Assembly (NCBI GenBank): GCA_963682025.1
Contig: OY821517.1
Location: forward strand, 99,458,107 to 99,522,106
Source of the DNA: Cordilura impudica
Lineage: Eukaryota > Arthropoda > Insecta > Diptera > Scathophagidae
DNA length: 64,000 nucleotides
Reading direction: 5' to 3'
A program made the position numbers and the translations under genes. The notes below the pieces were generated by a model. The model searched no databases and was not told the DNA's origin. It was given only the letters and a program-made list of their open reading frames with translations. Every line of letters starts with the position of its first letter. Positions within the stretch are counted from its first letter, which is position 1. Below, in pieces: positions 22,681 to 34,107 of the stretch.

Positions 22681-24300
22681 ATGGTTCGACAACGGGGACA
22701 AACTTCAATAACTAGACTTTCCACCATTCATAATATCGTTAAACGCTATAAAAAGTTTCAAGATATGGCAAACAGACCAAAAAAAGTAACAAATAAAATA
22801 TTTTCTGAAGCTTCAAAAGTTGGCAAAAATAGGGCGAGAGCAAGTTTCCTAAAAAGTTTCCTAAGAAATTAAACTTTATAAATGACAGTAAACAATGGTT
22901 GAAGTTTGCGAGAGAAGTCCGAGGGCAGAATTATCAAGTTGGGACCAGAATATCTACTTCAAATTTAAAGAATATTTTACAATATTGCTAAACCTACCTC
23001 AAACAGCAGAAGAGTTTATCTATGCGCCAATGTTAGTCAACGATGATACACTCGATCACTCTATTACTCTGTGAATTAAAACAAGTATTGAAAAACAGTA
23101 ATCTTAATAAAACTCCTGGCGAAGATGGAATACCGTATTAATTTATTATTAATGCCACTGAAGAATTTCAAAACAATTTAGTAAAATCATACAGCAAAAT
23201 GTATATTAATTGCAAAATAGATGATGTACATATTTTGCAAAAGTGTTGTATTTCCAATATTTAAAAAGGGCCACCCTAACATGCCACGAAACTACAGAGG
23301 GATTTCCTTCATGAATTGTTTGCAAAAATAATGATGCCCATTTTAAATAAGATTATATGAATGGGTTCAAAAGAATTATATATTGACAGAGTATCAGGCT
23401 GTGTTCAGAAGAGGATATTCGACAATTGATAGCCTATATAACGTTCCAGGGATCGTCAACACAAAGCTAGCTGAAATGAAAAAAGTAGTTGCATTCTTTT
23501 TCGATTTCAAAGCAGCATTTGATTAAATAGCGCGAAATTGGTTAATATATAAATTGACTCAATCGGAATTTCATATCAATTTTCTAAAATAAACGAAGCT
23601 ATTTACACGGATACTAAATCGGCGGTATGGAATGGTGAAGAGTTGCCTGAGTACTTTCAAACGAATTCGGGTGTGAAACAAGAATGCTTGTTATCTCCAC
23701 TTCTATTTTCATTGTATATGTTTGGGTGGTGGTATGAATGTAGAAAATACAAATATCACACTGCTAAAGTATGCTTAAGACATCGTCATTTTACTCTTCA
23801 AAAAATTCTAGCTAACTTGGAAGTTTATTGTGATTTATGGAATCTTGAAACGAATCTTAGCAAGTCAGATTTATTGTTATCTAGAAATGGCGACAGACTA
23901 AAATCACAGGTAAAATGGACATTTAGAGGAAACTATGTAAACATAACATCATAGTAGCTCAAAACAACAATTTTTAAAGAGTATAAACGTCTACAAACAT
24001 TTAGACCATACGAGAGGTAAAAGTAATTTCACCGGCAACATAAATCCAGCCAAAAAAGCCTGGATATTTAAAGCAAGATGTGGGCAAATTAAGTTAAGTT
24101 ATAAAACATATGAAGAAAAACTTTGTAAAATGTGTAATATGAATGTGATGGAGACTTTAGAACATTTCTTATGCATATGTCCCTTGTTACGCGAGTTGGG
24201 GTAATCCAGGTTTGAAACAGAAATGCTGCGGATACGCAACGGTACAAACTCAACAGATTTGGAAAACCTGGCTCAATACTTAAAGATATCGTTATAATGC
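22681..24300 (+). mobile_element. Decayed LINE with C-terminal zinc knuckle
   Basis: Pieces in several frames follow LINE ORF2 order. A linker RARASFLK...FINDSKQWLKF comes first, then NLNKTPGEDGIPY, EYQAVFRRGYSTIDSLYN, FFFDFKAAFD (motif A), NSGVKQECLLSPLLFSLYMF (motif B) and WNLETNLSKSD. The 3' end reads WIFKARCGQIKLSY followed by a C-x2-C...H-x4-C finger near 24125-24190. At least ten stops or frameshifts are present. The first 120 bases (22681-22800) look like a Tc1 helix-turn-helix (STIHNIVKRYK) joined to the LINE. Confidence 0.75.
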
Positions 24301-24559
24301 AGACACTTCATGGTACAAAAATATAACTAACAGCAATATAAAATAAATTTGTTACACTTTTGATTAATTCAAATCCTTGTTAAATCAAAGTTTAATAATC
24401 TTTGCTTAATAGACAGACGTTTTATATAAAATTATCGAAAATTTTACACTTTTCTTATTTGCAATAATGTAATTATTTTGAAATATGTAAAATTATTTTT
24501 ATTGTAAATAAAGAAATACTACCACTACTCCTAGTATTTTGAAAAAATATGACTAGATC

Positions 24560-24750
24560 GGTTTAAAGACAGTCTTGGTGACGATTGATATTTTTAGCCG
24601 AACAGCGAATCCAAGCACAAAACGTACATTGTAAGGTCCTGGCTTTCGTACATTCGTCCATATATTATGTGAACCCAATGGAGAATTTATGGAATATTTG
24701 GGACAACTGCTCAAAAATCACACCATTTCCAAAAAAGCGATCGAAACAAG
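24560..24750 (+). mobile_element. Tc1-like transposase C-terminal fragment
   Basis: The reading gives NPMENLWNI, the Tc1 NPIENLW motif at the last catalytic residue, followed by a KxHxFxKK-type tail. The fragment stops where the dispersed repeat and foldback element begin. Confidence 0.6.
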
Positions 24751-24760
24751 TAAGAAAATT

Positions 24761-26052
24761 AAGGGTGTGAAGTTAAATATCGAAATAAATATCTGTTAAG
24801 AATTTTAACAGAGAATTTTAATGTTAACATTTTCTGTTAAGTACTTCACTTCAGCAAACGAAATTTTTTATTCAAGTAAAAAACCAATTATCTAAATATT
24901 TTGATAATTAAATTTAGACTATAAAATTGTATCTGACAAATAATAAATTTGTTTTGTTATTATTTTGTAACTTCATATAAAAAATAATGTATATTCGCAT
25001 ATAACAGCATATAATATTAAAGTAGCCAAAACGGTTATTTCTAGCCGAGAAACAATTGAATGTGGCCGGTATGCCATTGGATTCTACTCCCATGGGGCTT
25101 CCACCTGATATATGACAACCCTCATTCAGGTCGGCTAGAAATAACCGTTTGTCTGTTTTTTTTTTATTTTGATCCTTTGTAACTTTTTTCCTGAGAAACA
25201 ATTGAATATGGCCGGTATGCCATTAGATGCTACTCCCATGGGGCTTTCACCTGATATATGACAACCCTCATTCAGGTCGGCTAGAAATAACCGTTTTGGC
25301 CCCTTGAAAATAATTCTTATGGGAAAAATCTGTTTTTTTTTTTATTTTGATCCTTTGTAACTTTTTTCCTGAGAAACAATTGAATATAGGCAGTATGCCG
25401 TTGTAATCTACTCCCATGGGGATTTCACCTGATATGTGACAACCCTCATTCAGGTCGGCTAGAAATAACAGTTTTGGCCCCTTGAAAATTATTCTTATGG
25501 GAAAAATCTGCTTTTTTTAATTTGATCCTTTGTATCTTTTTTCCTGAGAAACAATTGAATATGGGGCTTTCACCTGATATATGACAACACTCATTCAGGT
25601 CGGCTAGAAATAACCGTTTTGGCCCCTTGAATATAATTCTTATGGGAAAAATCTGCTTTTTTTTATTTTGATCCTTTGTAACTTTTTTCCTGAGAAACAA
25701 TTGAATATAGGCAGTATGCCATTGTAATCTACCCCCATGGGGCTTTCACCTGATATATGACAACCCTCATTCAGGTCGGCTAGAAATAACCGTTTTGGCT
25801 ACTTTAATATTATATGCTGTTATATGCGAATATACATTATTTTTTATATGAAGTTACAAAATAATAACAAAACAAATTTATTATTTGTCAGATACAATTT
25901 TATAATTATCAAAATATTTAGATAATTGGTTTTTTACTTGAATAAAAAATTTCGTTTGCTGAAGTGAAGTACTTAAAAGACAATGTTAACATTAACATTC
26001 TCTGTTAAAATTCTTAACAGATATTTATTTCGATATTTAACTTCACACCCTT
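24761..26052. mobile_element. Foldback-like element with tandem-repeat core
   Basis: Two long inverted arms, 24761-25047 and 25777-26052, are near-identical apart from small indels, with outer ends AAGGGTGTGAAGTTAAATAT. They enclose five tandem units at 25047-25790. The element is flanked by a direct repeat AAGAAAATT (9 bp; up to 11 bp as TAAGAAAATTA, depending where the terminus is drawn). It has no coding capacity: the K/Q-rich frames in it are products of the repeats. Long arms plus a 9-bp duplication are the hallmarks of Foldback-type transposons. Confidence 0.85.
25047..25790. repeat. Tandem array inside the foldback element
   Basis: Units start with GAGAAACAATTGAAT at 25047, 25193, 25371, 25546 and 25692, giving periods of 146, 178, 175 and 146. 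Each contains CCTGATATATGACAACCCTC and GGTCGGCTAGAAATAAC. Units differ by 30-bp indels (presence of the GGCCCCTTGAAAATAATTC stretch, or loss of a GCAGTATGCC block). The GGCTAGAAATAACCG edge is also the inner edge of both arms. Confidence 0.85.
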
Positions 26053-26715
26053 AAGAAAATTAAGGTCGGTTTAGAACGACTATGTGATACGATACCCTAT
26101 ACCATGAATTTAGAGAATGGGACTTAGGGTCAAACTATTTGGATATAGAAAATAAGTATACATAAACCAAATCTGGTTGGCATTGTTATTAATTTTATTG
26201 TTTACCGATATGAGAAAATTCATATTGGACCGATCATGATCATATTTGTAAATTCCCTTCTTTTTTACAAAAACATATGCAAACCAAATTTGAGAAAAAT
26301 CTGTGCAATATTTTTGTTTTTGATAGGTTTAAGTGAAGATCGGGAAGCAGTTGTATATGGGGGCTATAACTAAGAATTGTCCGATAGGGATTATTATTGG
26401 ACTACTGATTAATGGATGTAATAAACACACAAAACTCCAATTTAACCCAGATCTAATCATAATCATAGATCTTACATAAATTTAAATAGCGGTCGTCCTA
26501 TGGTCGATAAAAGCTTATATATTAAATTTCATCAAAATATATTAATATTTGCTACCTATACTGTGGGCGGAGAGATGGACGGACGGACATCACTAAATCG
26601 CCACAGAATGTGATTCTGGGTCGATCGGTGTAATAAAAGATGGGTCTAGACCACAAATATTTTTCGTAGTTACAACCATCAGCACAAACTCATTATACCT
26701 TGACCACATAGTGGA
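26053..26715 (+). repeat. GTCY-bearing dispersed repeat, copy 1 (mini-me-like)
   Basis: The copy begins in the shared head AAGTAAGAAAATTAAGGTCGG, whose start (24747-24760) is cut off by the foldback insertion. It runs through ATACCCTATACCATG and a GACGGACGGACATC run near 26578, ending near CATTATACCTTGACCAC. Drosophila mini-me elements similarly carry a GTCY proto-microsatellite; I infer only resemblance, not descent. Confidence 0.7.
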
Positions 26716-27439
26716 AAAATATCAGTCCTGAATATCGCCAAAAAAAAAGTGTACAACCAATGCAAATACGTATTGAGATGGTGATCCTAAATGGAATAGA
26801 ATGGAAGTAGCTGGAAGTATGTTGCTATAAATCTTAAAATATGTTGTCCCAGTTTGATTTGCTCATGTTTCTTTTTGTATTATACTTAATTATTAATTTT
26901 TCAATATTTATACTGAGTGGATTTAATGTGTCTTTATATTAATAAAAAGGTTTTATGACTGATATTAATATTTTTGATTTTGTATTTTTAAGTATTTGCT
27001 TTTTCATGTTGATAACTATGAAAGCAAAGAAAATTAAACAAAATAGCTTTTTTCTTGAAATAATAATTAAGTCGTTTTGGGGTTAAAACAGAACATCTGG
27101 TTATCTCTTCTCAAGTATAAAAAAAATTGAGTAATACGTAAAGATGTTAAGCGCCCTAAATAACAAATAATTATATTCTTGATTAGTCAAAGAATCTCTG
27201 TATTTATTGGCCAATCTATTCGAATTTTATTTAAAATTTAAACGATTTTTACCATAAAATTATTGAAACCCCCCTTTCTTAGTAGCTATAATTCTTGCAA
27301 GTCTAGTTTTGAGGTCACAAAAGTAATTAATTACTATTAAATATGGCTCGTGGTTGCTTTACATTGTACCAACCGATAATTGACGATCATTATAAATTTT
27401 GTATACACATTTTAAATACAACAAAATTACAAGTACTAC
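26716..27439. other. No gene recognised
   Basis: AT-rich DNA without repeat boundaries or exons that I can support. Confidence 0.4.
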
Positions 27440-27690
27440 TGATTTTATATACCCTTCACCACACTATTAGAATTGGGTATTATGAGTTTGTGATAATATT
27501 TGTAAAATTCAAAAATATGTGCTTTACCCCTATACCCCTATCGTTTTTCGTATGACTTTCAACTCAAATGCAATTTCTGAGTCGATTTAGCAATGTCTCT
27601 TTGTCGTTATGTGTGCCCATGTACCCCATGTAATCAAACTACAGGTCGCAAATATAAAGTTATTTAAAAGAAATTGAATTTAGTTGGACG
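27440..27690 (-). repeat. GTCY-type dispersed repeat remnant
   Basis: It has TATACCCTTCACCACACTA, GAGTCGATTTAGCAATGTC and ATCAAACTACAGGTCGCAAA in the order seen in the minus copy at 36900-37650, with a degraded GTCY run. Confidence 0.6.
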
Positions 27691-27727
27691 TAAATTTGTT
27701 GAAGATCCATATAATCATATTAAGATA

Positions 27728-28918
27728 TACAGTGGATGACATTATATAAGAAACTTTTACAAAATTATGTATTTTTTTTTGCGAAATCGCACTTTTGTGT
27801 GTTCTATATCGAAATATTGTTGGCAAAAAATACAATTAAAAAACGAAAAAAACAATGGAAATTTTTAAACTTCACACACACAACACAATAAAATTTGAAG
27901 ATGGTATGAACGAAAATATATAAATTCTTTACCGTTATTTAAATATTTATAGTTTCTGACGTATTCTTTCAACTGTTTTTTAAATACAATTGTATTTTTC
28001 AATCTTTTAATCTTATAATTAATTATTATAAAATAATGGTAAGAATAAAGTTTTGTGAAGATTTAAAAACCAGAATAATAGATGATTTTACTGCTGCTAA
28101 GGAAATATCGTGAAAGAGGTACTACGGTGAAGACTCAGGCCCCGTAAAACGAGTCAAAGAGGATAATTGAATAGCAAGAGTATACAAAATTTTCGAAATG
28201 TTAAATTTTCCTAAAGAACACATGAATTGGTCAAGACGGAATTGGAATAATGTTCTCTTTTCAGATAGGTCCAAGTTTAATTTGAGAGGCCATGATGGAA
28301 TAACGTTTGTACGACGACCAAAAAAAAGACTAGATCCAAAATATTCAAATAAAACTATTAAGTTTGGCGGTAGCAATATTATGGTATGTGGTTGCTTTTC
28401 AGGCCAAGGAATGGGTCCAATTTATGTAGCGAAAGATACTCTAACTGCAATCGGATATGGGTAAATTCTAAATGACGTAAGGTTATAACCGAATGGCTAC
28501 AATCTAATCCAGTTAGTGTTTTGGCATAGAGGCAGTTAATTCAGAGTGGCAAAAAGTTTCAATGGATAGAATGAACAATTTTATTGACTCCATCCCTCGG
28601 CATTGTGAAGCAGTATTAAAAAGTAATAGATGCCCAAAAATAATATTAAAACCAAAAATAGAAGAAAAGTTTTCTATTATTGTATAGTAAAGGTGTCCAT
28701 TGTTTTGTTAACAGCATGACAAAGAATACTTTTAAATTTTGCTCTTTTTTAAGCTATTTTATGGTAATATTTGTTTCTTTTTTAAATAAATAAAACATAA
28801 AATTTTTTAAATTAATAAAAGAGGTTTTAATTTTATGATACAATTTTTTGGTATTCATCGTTCAAGTCGTCAAAAATATATTTTGTTAAAAGTTTCCCTT
28901 GTATTATCACTCACTGTG
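27728..28918 (+). mobile_element. Tc1-like transposon, internally deleted
   Basis: The ends TACAGTGGATGACATTATAT and CACAGTGAGTGATAATACAA (reverse complement of the right end) are flanked by TA at 27726-27727 and 28919-28920. The transposase starts MVRIKFCEDLKTRII at about 28036. It resumes as HMNWSRRNWNNVLFSDRSKF (first catalytic Asp) and IKFGGSNIMVCGCF, then jumps to the C-terminal EWQKVSMDRMNNFIDSIPRH. The segment with the second and third catalytic residues is deleted. Stops and frame changes add further damage. Confidence 0.85.
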
Positions 28919-28920
28919 TA

Positions 28921-30815
28921 TCTGGGTGAAAAATAATTTTGGTATGCAAATTTATATCCGTGTCATCATTCTTTAAAAAAAATTATTTACATCAGTTTGC
29001 TCAATTTGCTCAATGACAATCTCACTTTAAGTTGCTGTATGGTTATTTTCTAGTATGGTTGGGATTTGACTTAAGACTCTTTCCCTTAAATCATAGTGTA
29101 GTGTATAGAATAGTCGACCTTGAAAGACTAAAATTGTCTTAGTCGCTTTATTTTTAGTCTAGAAACTATTATAACATACTCGTACTTCATGCTTAATATG
29201 ATTTGTTAGCCATACTTCAGTACGGTTTCCAAAAAATCATTAAACCATAACATTTTCCATTGTAAACTACAAGTGCTAGTAGTGCTACACAGAGTTCGAT
29301 ATATTAATGAAATATTTAATGTTTTTGATGTTTAAACAAAATTTAGGGATTTTATTTTTTCCATCAGTAATTGGCGAACAATTTGCTTGTTATTTCGAAA
29401 TATTTATTTTATATTCTGGAAGCTACTACTGTTGCAATAGATTTTCGGGGCAAATTAAGTCTTAAATTGACGAAAGTTTCATGATGGAATTTATTAAATA
29501 AATTAAGTACCCATTATCACTTATGCCGGTAGTTATCCTTCTTCTAGACAAATCAAATAAGTAGGACATGTGTATGAAATATTAGAAATTTATTGCACAT
29601 TGCTAGTAACAAGTACAAATTCTGTAAGCATAATTATTTAACTACCACCTACTCTTGTTTCTGGTTTTCTTTTTCCACATTTTTCCAATATTCTCCTTAT
29701 AATTTGCATATTTTAACTCCTTTTTGAATTATTCTTCCAACGATATTTAAAATTTCCATAAGTGTACAACACAAAAAATCAACAACTATTTCGACTTCGT
29801 TGCTCACCTGTCTCGTCACCGTTGTTGGTTGCATTTTTATTACTTTTCAAATACGATATTGTTTTTTTTACATGTTCGTTATATCTCCTCATATTCATCG
29901 TTATTATGTATTTATAAAACAAACAAAAATAAAAAAAAAAACATTTCTACGCTTTTCTTTATTCGATTTTCATAGAGTCTGAATATAAAATGATAAATAA
30001 AAGAAAAAATTCGTTCCTCGTAATAAATATAAATAAAAATAAAAATTTAGCAGTTAATGCAACTGTTTGTTTAAATCGTTGTTGTAGAGTGTATGTAATA
30101 ATGAGAAGTGGAGTGGTATGAAAAATGGTTGATATACTCATTATATGAGTACAAGTATGGGTATGTTGTTGTAGCTATGGTGCTTACTTCTCTTGTTATT
30201 TTTCTGGTTGGATGACTGCATTTGGTTTTAACAAAAGTGCGATCACCCGATGTCGTTTATTTCGTTTAGTTTTGCTTTTTTTTTCAATTCCATTTCAAAT
30301 GGTATAGTTAAGTGGGGTTGTAAACGAATGTAGAATAAATAAATTTTGTATAAGTTAATCAAATTCTATGCTGAAGCAATTTAAGTTCGGAGCCGCGACC
30401 GATTATTGAAATAAAAGCCTTAACTTTAGGCTCTGATTGTAAAATTACTTTTGTAACTCATAGAGTAACAAACCTCGAATCCCTTAAAGAAGAAATATTT
30501 TTGAATCCTATAACACACAGAGATGACCTATTCGAAGTCTGTGGGTCTGTTGTTATTGAGATTTCGCCCACAATAGGTGGTTGGATTACTGATATGACAA
30601 ACAACAAGTCGCTTGTGATAAAGATGTAAACCATTAAATATAACATTATTTAAATTTTTATTCAAATAATACCAGTGACCGAAAATAACAGTTATTTTTA
30701 AAATGTTTAAACAAAAAGAAAATTGTATCGAAGAAATTTTCAGTGTCTTTCAGAAAATGCTTTGCTTTTTATATTTTTTTTTTTAATTTTTGCGAGCAAA
30801 AATAAATGTATGTCT
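28921..30815. other. No gene recognised
   Basis: About 1.9 kb of AT-rich DNA with short frames at 29800-30141 and 30458-30646. None shows a domain, splice context or repeat boundary. Confidence 0.4.
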
Positions 30816-30819
30816 GACT

Positions 30820-30905
30820 TTAGGTGATTGTGTTAAAGCGCTAACCAAAAAGTGAAAGTAGAGTGTATGTGAGATAGACGCAGGTTCAAACCTCGCGGCC
30901 GCCCT
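30820..30905 (+). repeat. tRNA-like head with B box, next to a dispersed repeat
   Basis: GGTTCAAACC at 30884-30893 matches a Pol III B box, and AAGCGCTAACC about 50 bases upstream could be a degenerate A box. It abuts GTCY repeat copy 2. It could be a tRNA-derived SINE head or chance. Confidence 0.3.
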
Positions 30906-30907
30906 AA

Positions 30908-31695
30908 GTAGAAAAAGTAAGAAAATTTTAGTCGACCTATACCGACTATACGATACCCTATACCATGCGTTTAGAGAACCTATCTCTTAGGTCCAACTAA
31001 TTAGATATGGAAAATAAGCATAAACCAAATTTGAATGGCATTGTAATAATTTTTTGCCTTCGGATACGAAACAGTTCATATCGGATGTTATAATTATATG
31101 GGGACTAGGTCGAAAAATGGACGGATCCTGATCATATTTGGTAAGGTCACTTATTCGTTGCAAAAACATATACAAACAAAATTAGAGAAAAATATGTGCA
31201 ATATTTTTGTTTTTTATAGATTTAAGTGAATCAGCTTCATATGGCGTCTATGACTAAGAATTGTTCTATAGGATTTATTTTTGGACTATTGATAAATTGA
31301 TGTAATAAACATAAACAAACTCAATTTAACTGAGATCTATATGATAATTTGGATATTATGGCAATTTAAGTCGATCTCATAGGGGTCATTTGTATGGCAA
31401 CTGGGTCTGAACATGAACCGATTTTCACCAATTTCAATAGCGTTCATCCTATGACCGAGAGAAGCTTATAAACTAAATTTCATGAAAATGTATTCATATT
31501 TGCGACCTGTACTTTGATTACAAGCTTTACATAGACACACAGACAGACGGACGGACGGACAGACGGACATCGCTAAATCGACTCAGAAAGTGGTTCTGAG
31601 TCGATCTGTATAATAAAGGATGGGTGTAGGTAAAATATTTTTGGTAGTTACAAATATCAGCACAAAGTCATTATACCCTGACCACAAAGGGTATA
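30908..31695 (+). repeat. GTCY-bearing dispersed repeat, copy 2
   Basis: It starts AAGTAAGAAAATTTTAGTCG, then CGATACCCTATACCATGCG and CCAATTTCAATAGCGTTCAT, and includes GACAGACGGACGGACGGAC near 31541-31565. It ends TCATTATACCCTGACCAC. It is one of the fullest copies in the window (about 0.79 kb). Confidence 0.8.
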
Positions 31696-31752
31696 AAAAA
31701 TTCATATAGAAACAATCTATTCAATTATAACACAACAATTATCACAATGTTC

Positions 31753-31794
31753 AATCACTGATGAAGGCTGAAATGCCAGAAATTAGTGTGATTA
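31753..31794 (+). ncRNA. Hammerhead-like motif, degenerate
   Basis: AATCA-CTGATGA-A-GGC-loop-GCC-A-GAAA is followed by TTAGTG and TGATT, which pairs with AATCA. The CTGATGA and GAAA boxes are intact. The stem II closing pair is A/A, and no permissive NUH triplet sits before the stem I 3' strand, so cleavage is not expected. Confidence 0.35.
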
Positions 31795-31823
31795 AAGGTA
31801 CAGTGTAGTTATGAATTTTAGAT

Positions 31824-31992
31824 ATATATGTGACCTTCTCCGAGCAAAGGGACCTAGTGTGTCAAAAAACGGGTTGTGTCAAAAACGTTGGATTCTGGTA
31901 CCTAAAAGGGTGTAGAAACTTTAAATGCGTTTTTTTCTCAAAACTTAATTTTCACACACTAGGTCCCTTTTCTCGGAGAAGGTCACATATAT
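31824..31992. mobile_element. Short palindromic MITE, family M2, copy 2
   Basis: It has the same 38-bp arms as 16635-16786 (ATATATGTGACCTTCTCCGA...) in reverse orientation, with one arm mutated (GAGCAAAGG) and a 17-bp longer spacer. Confidence 0.85.
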
Positions 31993-32074
31993 GGAGTCTG
32001 CTTCTTTACCACGCACAATTGAAATAAATGTTATTTTTTTGATATTTAGTTTTTGGAGTAGAAATAAAGGTTAT

Positions 32075-32380
32075 TTTTATACCCTCCACACCACTTTACA
32101 GAGGTTATATATATCAGGTTGTCATTCAGTTTCTAACGCATCGACAGCCTTATAGCAACTCGAACCGATAAAGCGGTGTCCTTCTGTCCGTCCGTCCGTC
32201 TCTCCGTCCGGACGGATGTAATAATTTAGTATTGCATTTTTCAAACTTTTTACTTTTTCAAATATTTTGTTTACATTTGTTATAAATAGTGCGATAAGTC
32301 CAGATATAAATGCAAACGTAACACCCAGTATTATAGATTCGGCATAACCGAATTTAACACTCTTACCTGTTTTATTTTTA
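32075..32380 (-). repeat. Dispersed repeat with GTCC run, second family
   Basis: TATACCCTCCACACCACTTT is followed by CTGTCCGTCCGTCCGTC (32186-32202). It ends with ATTCGGCATAACCGAATTT and CACTCTTACCTG. It differs from the main GTCY family in the core but shares the TATACCC and GTCY layout. Confidence 0.65.
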
Positions 32381-32631
32381 TTTTTCGTGCAGATATAAAG
32401 AATAACAGAGCCAAAAAAAAATTTGAAACGTTTAAAAAATCAATTGAAAAATTTGATGGCATTCAATTTTAATATCAGTGAAAAATTTCAATGAAGCTCA
32501 TTTTTTGTGCGGATTTTTCACATTTGTTGGTAGTGGTTGGTTCATCTTTATATTTCTGCTCGAAAAAAATAAAAATCAATAAACAACTTTAATTTCCGCT
32601 TAAAAAATTTAAAACAAAAAATAACTCTTTT

Positions 32632-33870
32632 TGTGACTGCTTGATGGAAAAAGTATCCGTACACCTGAAGATGAAAATTTTAAACATTAAAAAAAATCTT
32701 AATAAAATATTTTGATTTTCGAACATTTTGCCATTGGCACATTGGGAATTTTACTTGTTTTTCAAAAAACTTACGTATCGTTTCTACTTCAATTTTTTTT
32801 TGTTTACAACGCAAAAAACACAGTATGGCAACTATAAATGCCAGAAATTATGCACGATGTACAGGTCTGTTACACCGATTTTATTTTAGTAGAAGACAAA
32901 CTTGTTTATATAAAGTTGATTTGAATCAATTGTATTTCTTATGGAAACTATATTTCGAGATGACTCACAAAATCAAAAATATTGGTGCTTACGATAGTAA
33001 AATAATCCCAAAGCTTAGAGATGAGGTTACATCTTTCGGCTCGGATCATAGGCAGAAGCCATTCCTCAGTGCAGTACGTCGTTCAAAACTGCAAATCTAC
33101 CGATTCAGTTTTGGTCGCCCCTCCAAACTAACTGATAGCAAAAAGTGAACTGTTTGGCGTCAGTAAAACTGAATCCCAAAATTGCTGCTTCCCATATTAC
33201 TTCTAAAATCAATGAATCCTTCACCAAAGGCATCCATAAAGATACCATTCGCAAAATATTTCAAAAAATCTGACTAGCATGGTCGTGGAGCACGTAGAAG
33301 GCCAATCATTTCCGATGTCAATAAAAAAATAGTTTAAAACAAAATTAAAAACAAAGTGCACAACTGGGCCTTGGAGAATATTTTTCGTTCCAGCACGATA
33401 ATGATCTAAAACAAACGGTGCACAATGTCAAACTGAGATTGCTTTACAATATTAAAAATCAATTCAAAATTAATTCAACACCCCAATTAACCAATCTTAA
33501 TGGTATACAACATTTGTGAGATTTACAGGAGCGTAGAATCAGTCGGCATAAAATAATCTCAAAGTAAAGGTTAAAAAGCGTTATTTTGCATGAGTGGGGT
33601 AACATAAGTAAAAATGATACTTTAAAGTCGGTTATATCGATGCCAAATCGGCTCACAGACGTCCTAAAACAAATATTTCAAATGTACGAATACTTATTCT
33701 TCCGAATTTTTTTACGTCTTATACATGAAAAAATTGGTTAAAGGCAACAAGACTGTTAATTTATTAGAAAAAAATTAATAATTTAGCTTAAATAGTTATT
33801 TTTTTTCTCATTTTTTCTTAGTATGACAGTTAAAATTTTAGCTGTATGGATACTTTTTGTAGCAAGTGTA
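32632..33870 (+). mobile_element. Tc1-like transposon, internally deleted and decayed
   Basis: Termini share GGAAAAAGTATCCGTACA on the left and TGTATGGATACTTTTTGTAG on the right (inverted). The N-terminal DNA-binding region reads RRSKLQIYRFSFGRPSKLTD. The C-terminal half reads FQHDNDLKQTVHNVKL (second catalytic Asp region) and NLNGIQHL (a decayed SPDLNPIEHLW). The middle, including the first catalytic Asp, is lost, and stops are frequent. Confidence 0.75.
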
Positions 33871-34107
33871 TAACTGTTACATTCCGTGAATAATACAATA
33901 AATTGTACTAGCAGATTCCAGCGCTCGAAATTCGAGTTCAATTTCTAGGAAGCTTTTTTTTTCAACTTAGCCAATTCACAAACCAACACTTTTATTTTTT
34001 TTGTTATTGTGAATGAAGATAACAAACTCATTAACAAATTTAATAAAACACACATAGCATATGTGTAATTTTATGTATGTGTTAGTAGCAACTTTAAATG
34101 CAATAAA
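33871..34107. other. No gene recognised
   Basis: Short AT-rich spacer between a Tc1 fragment and a dispersed repeat. Confidence 0.4.

Noticed and set aside
25446..25700. Lys-rich minus frames in the foldback core
   Set aside because: They are generated by the tandem repeats and recur in each unit; no gene.
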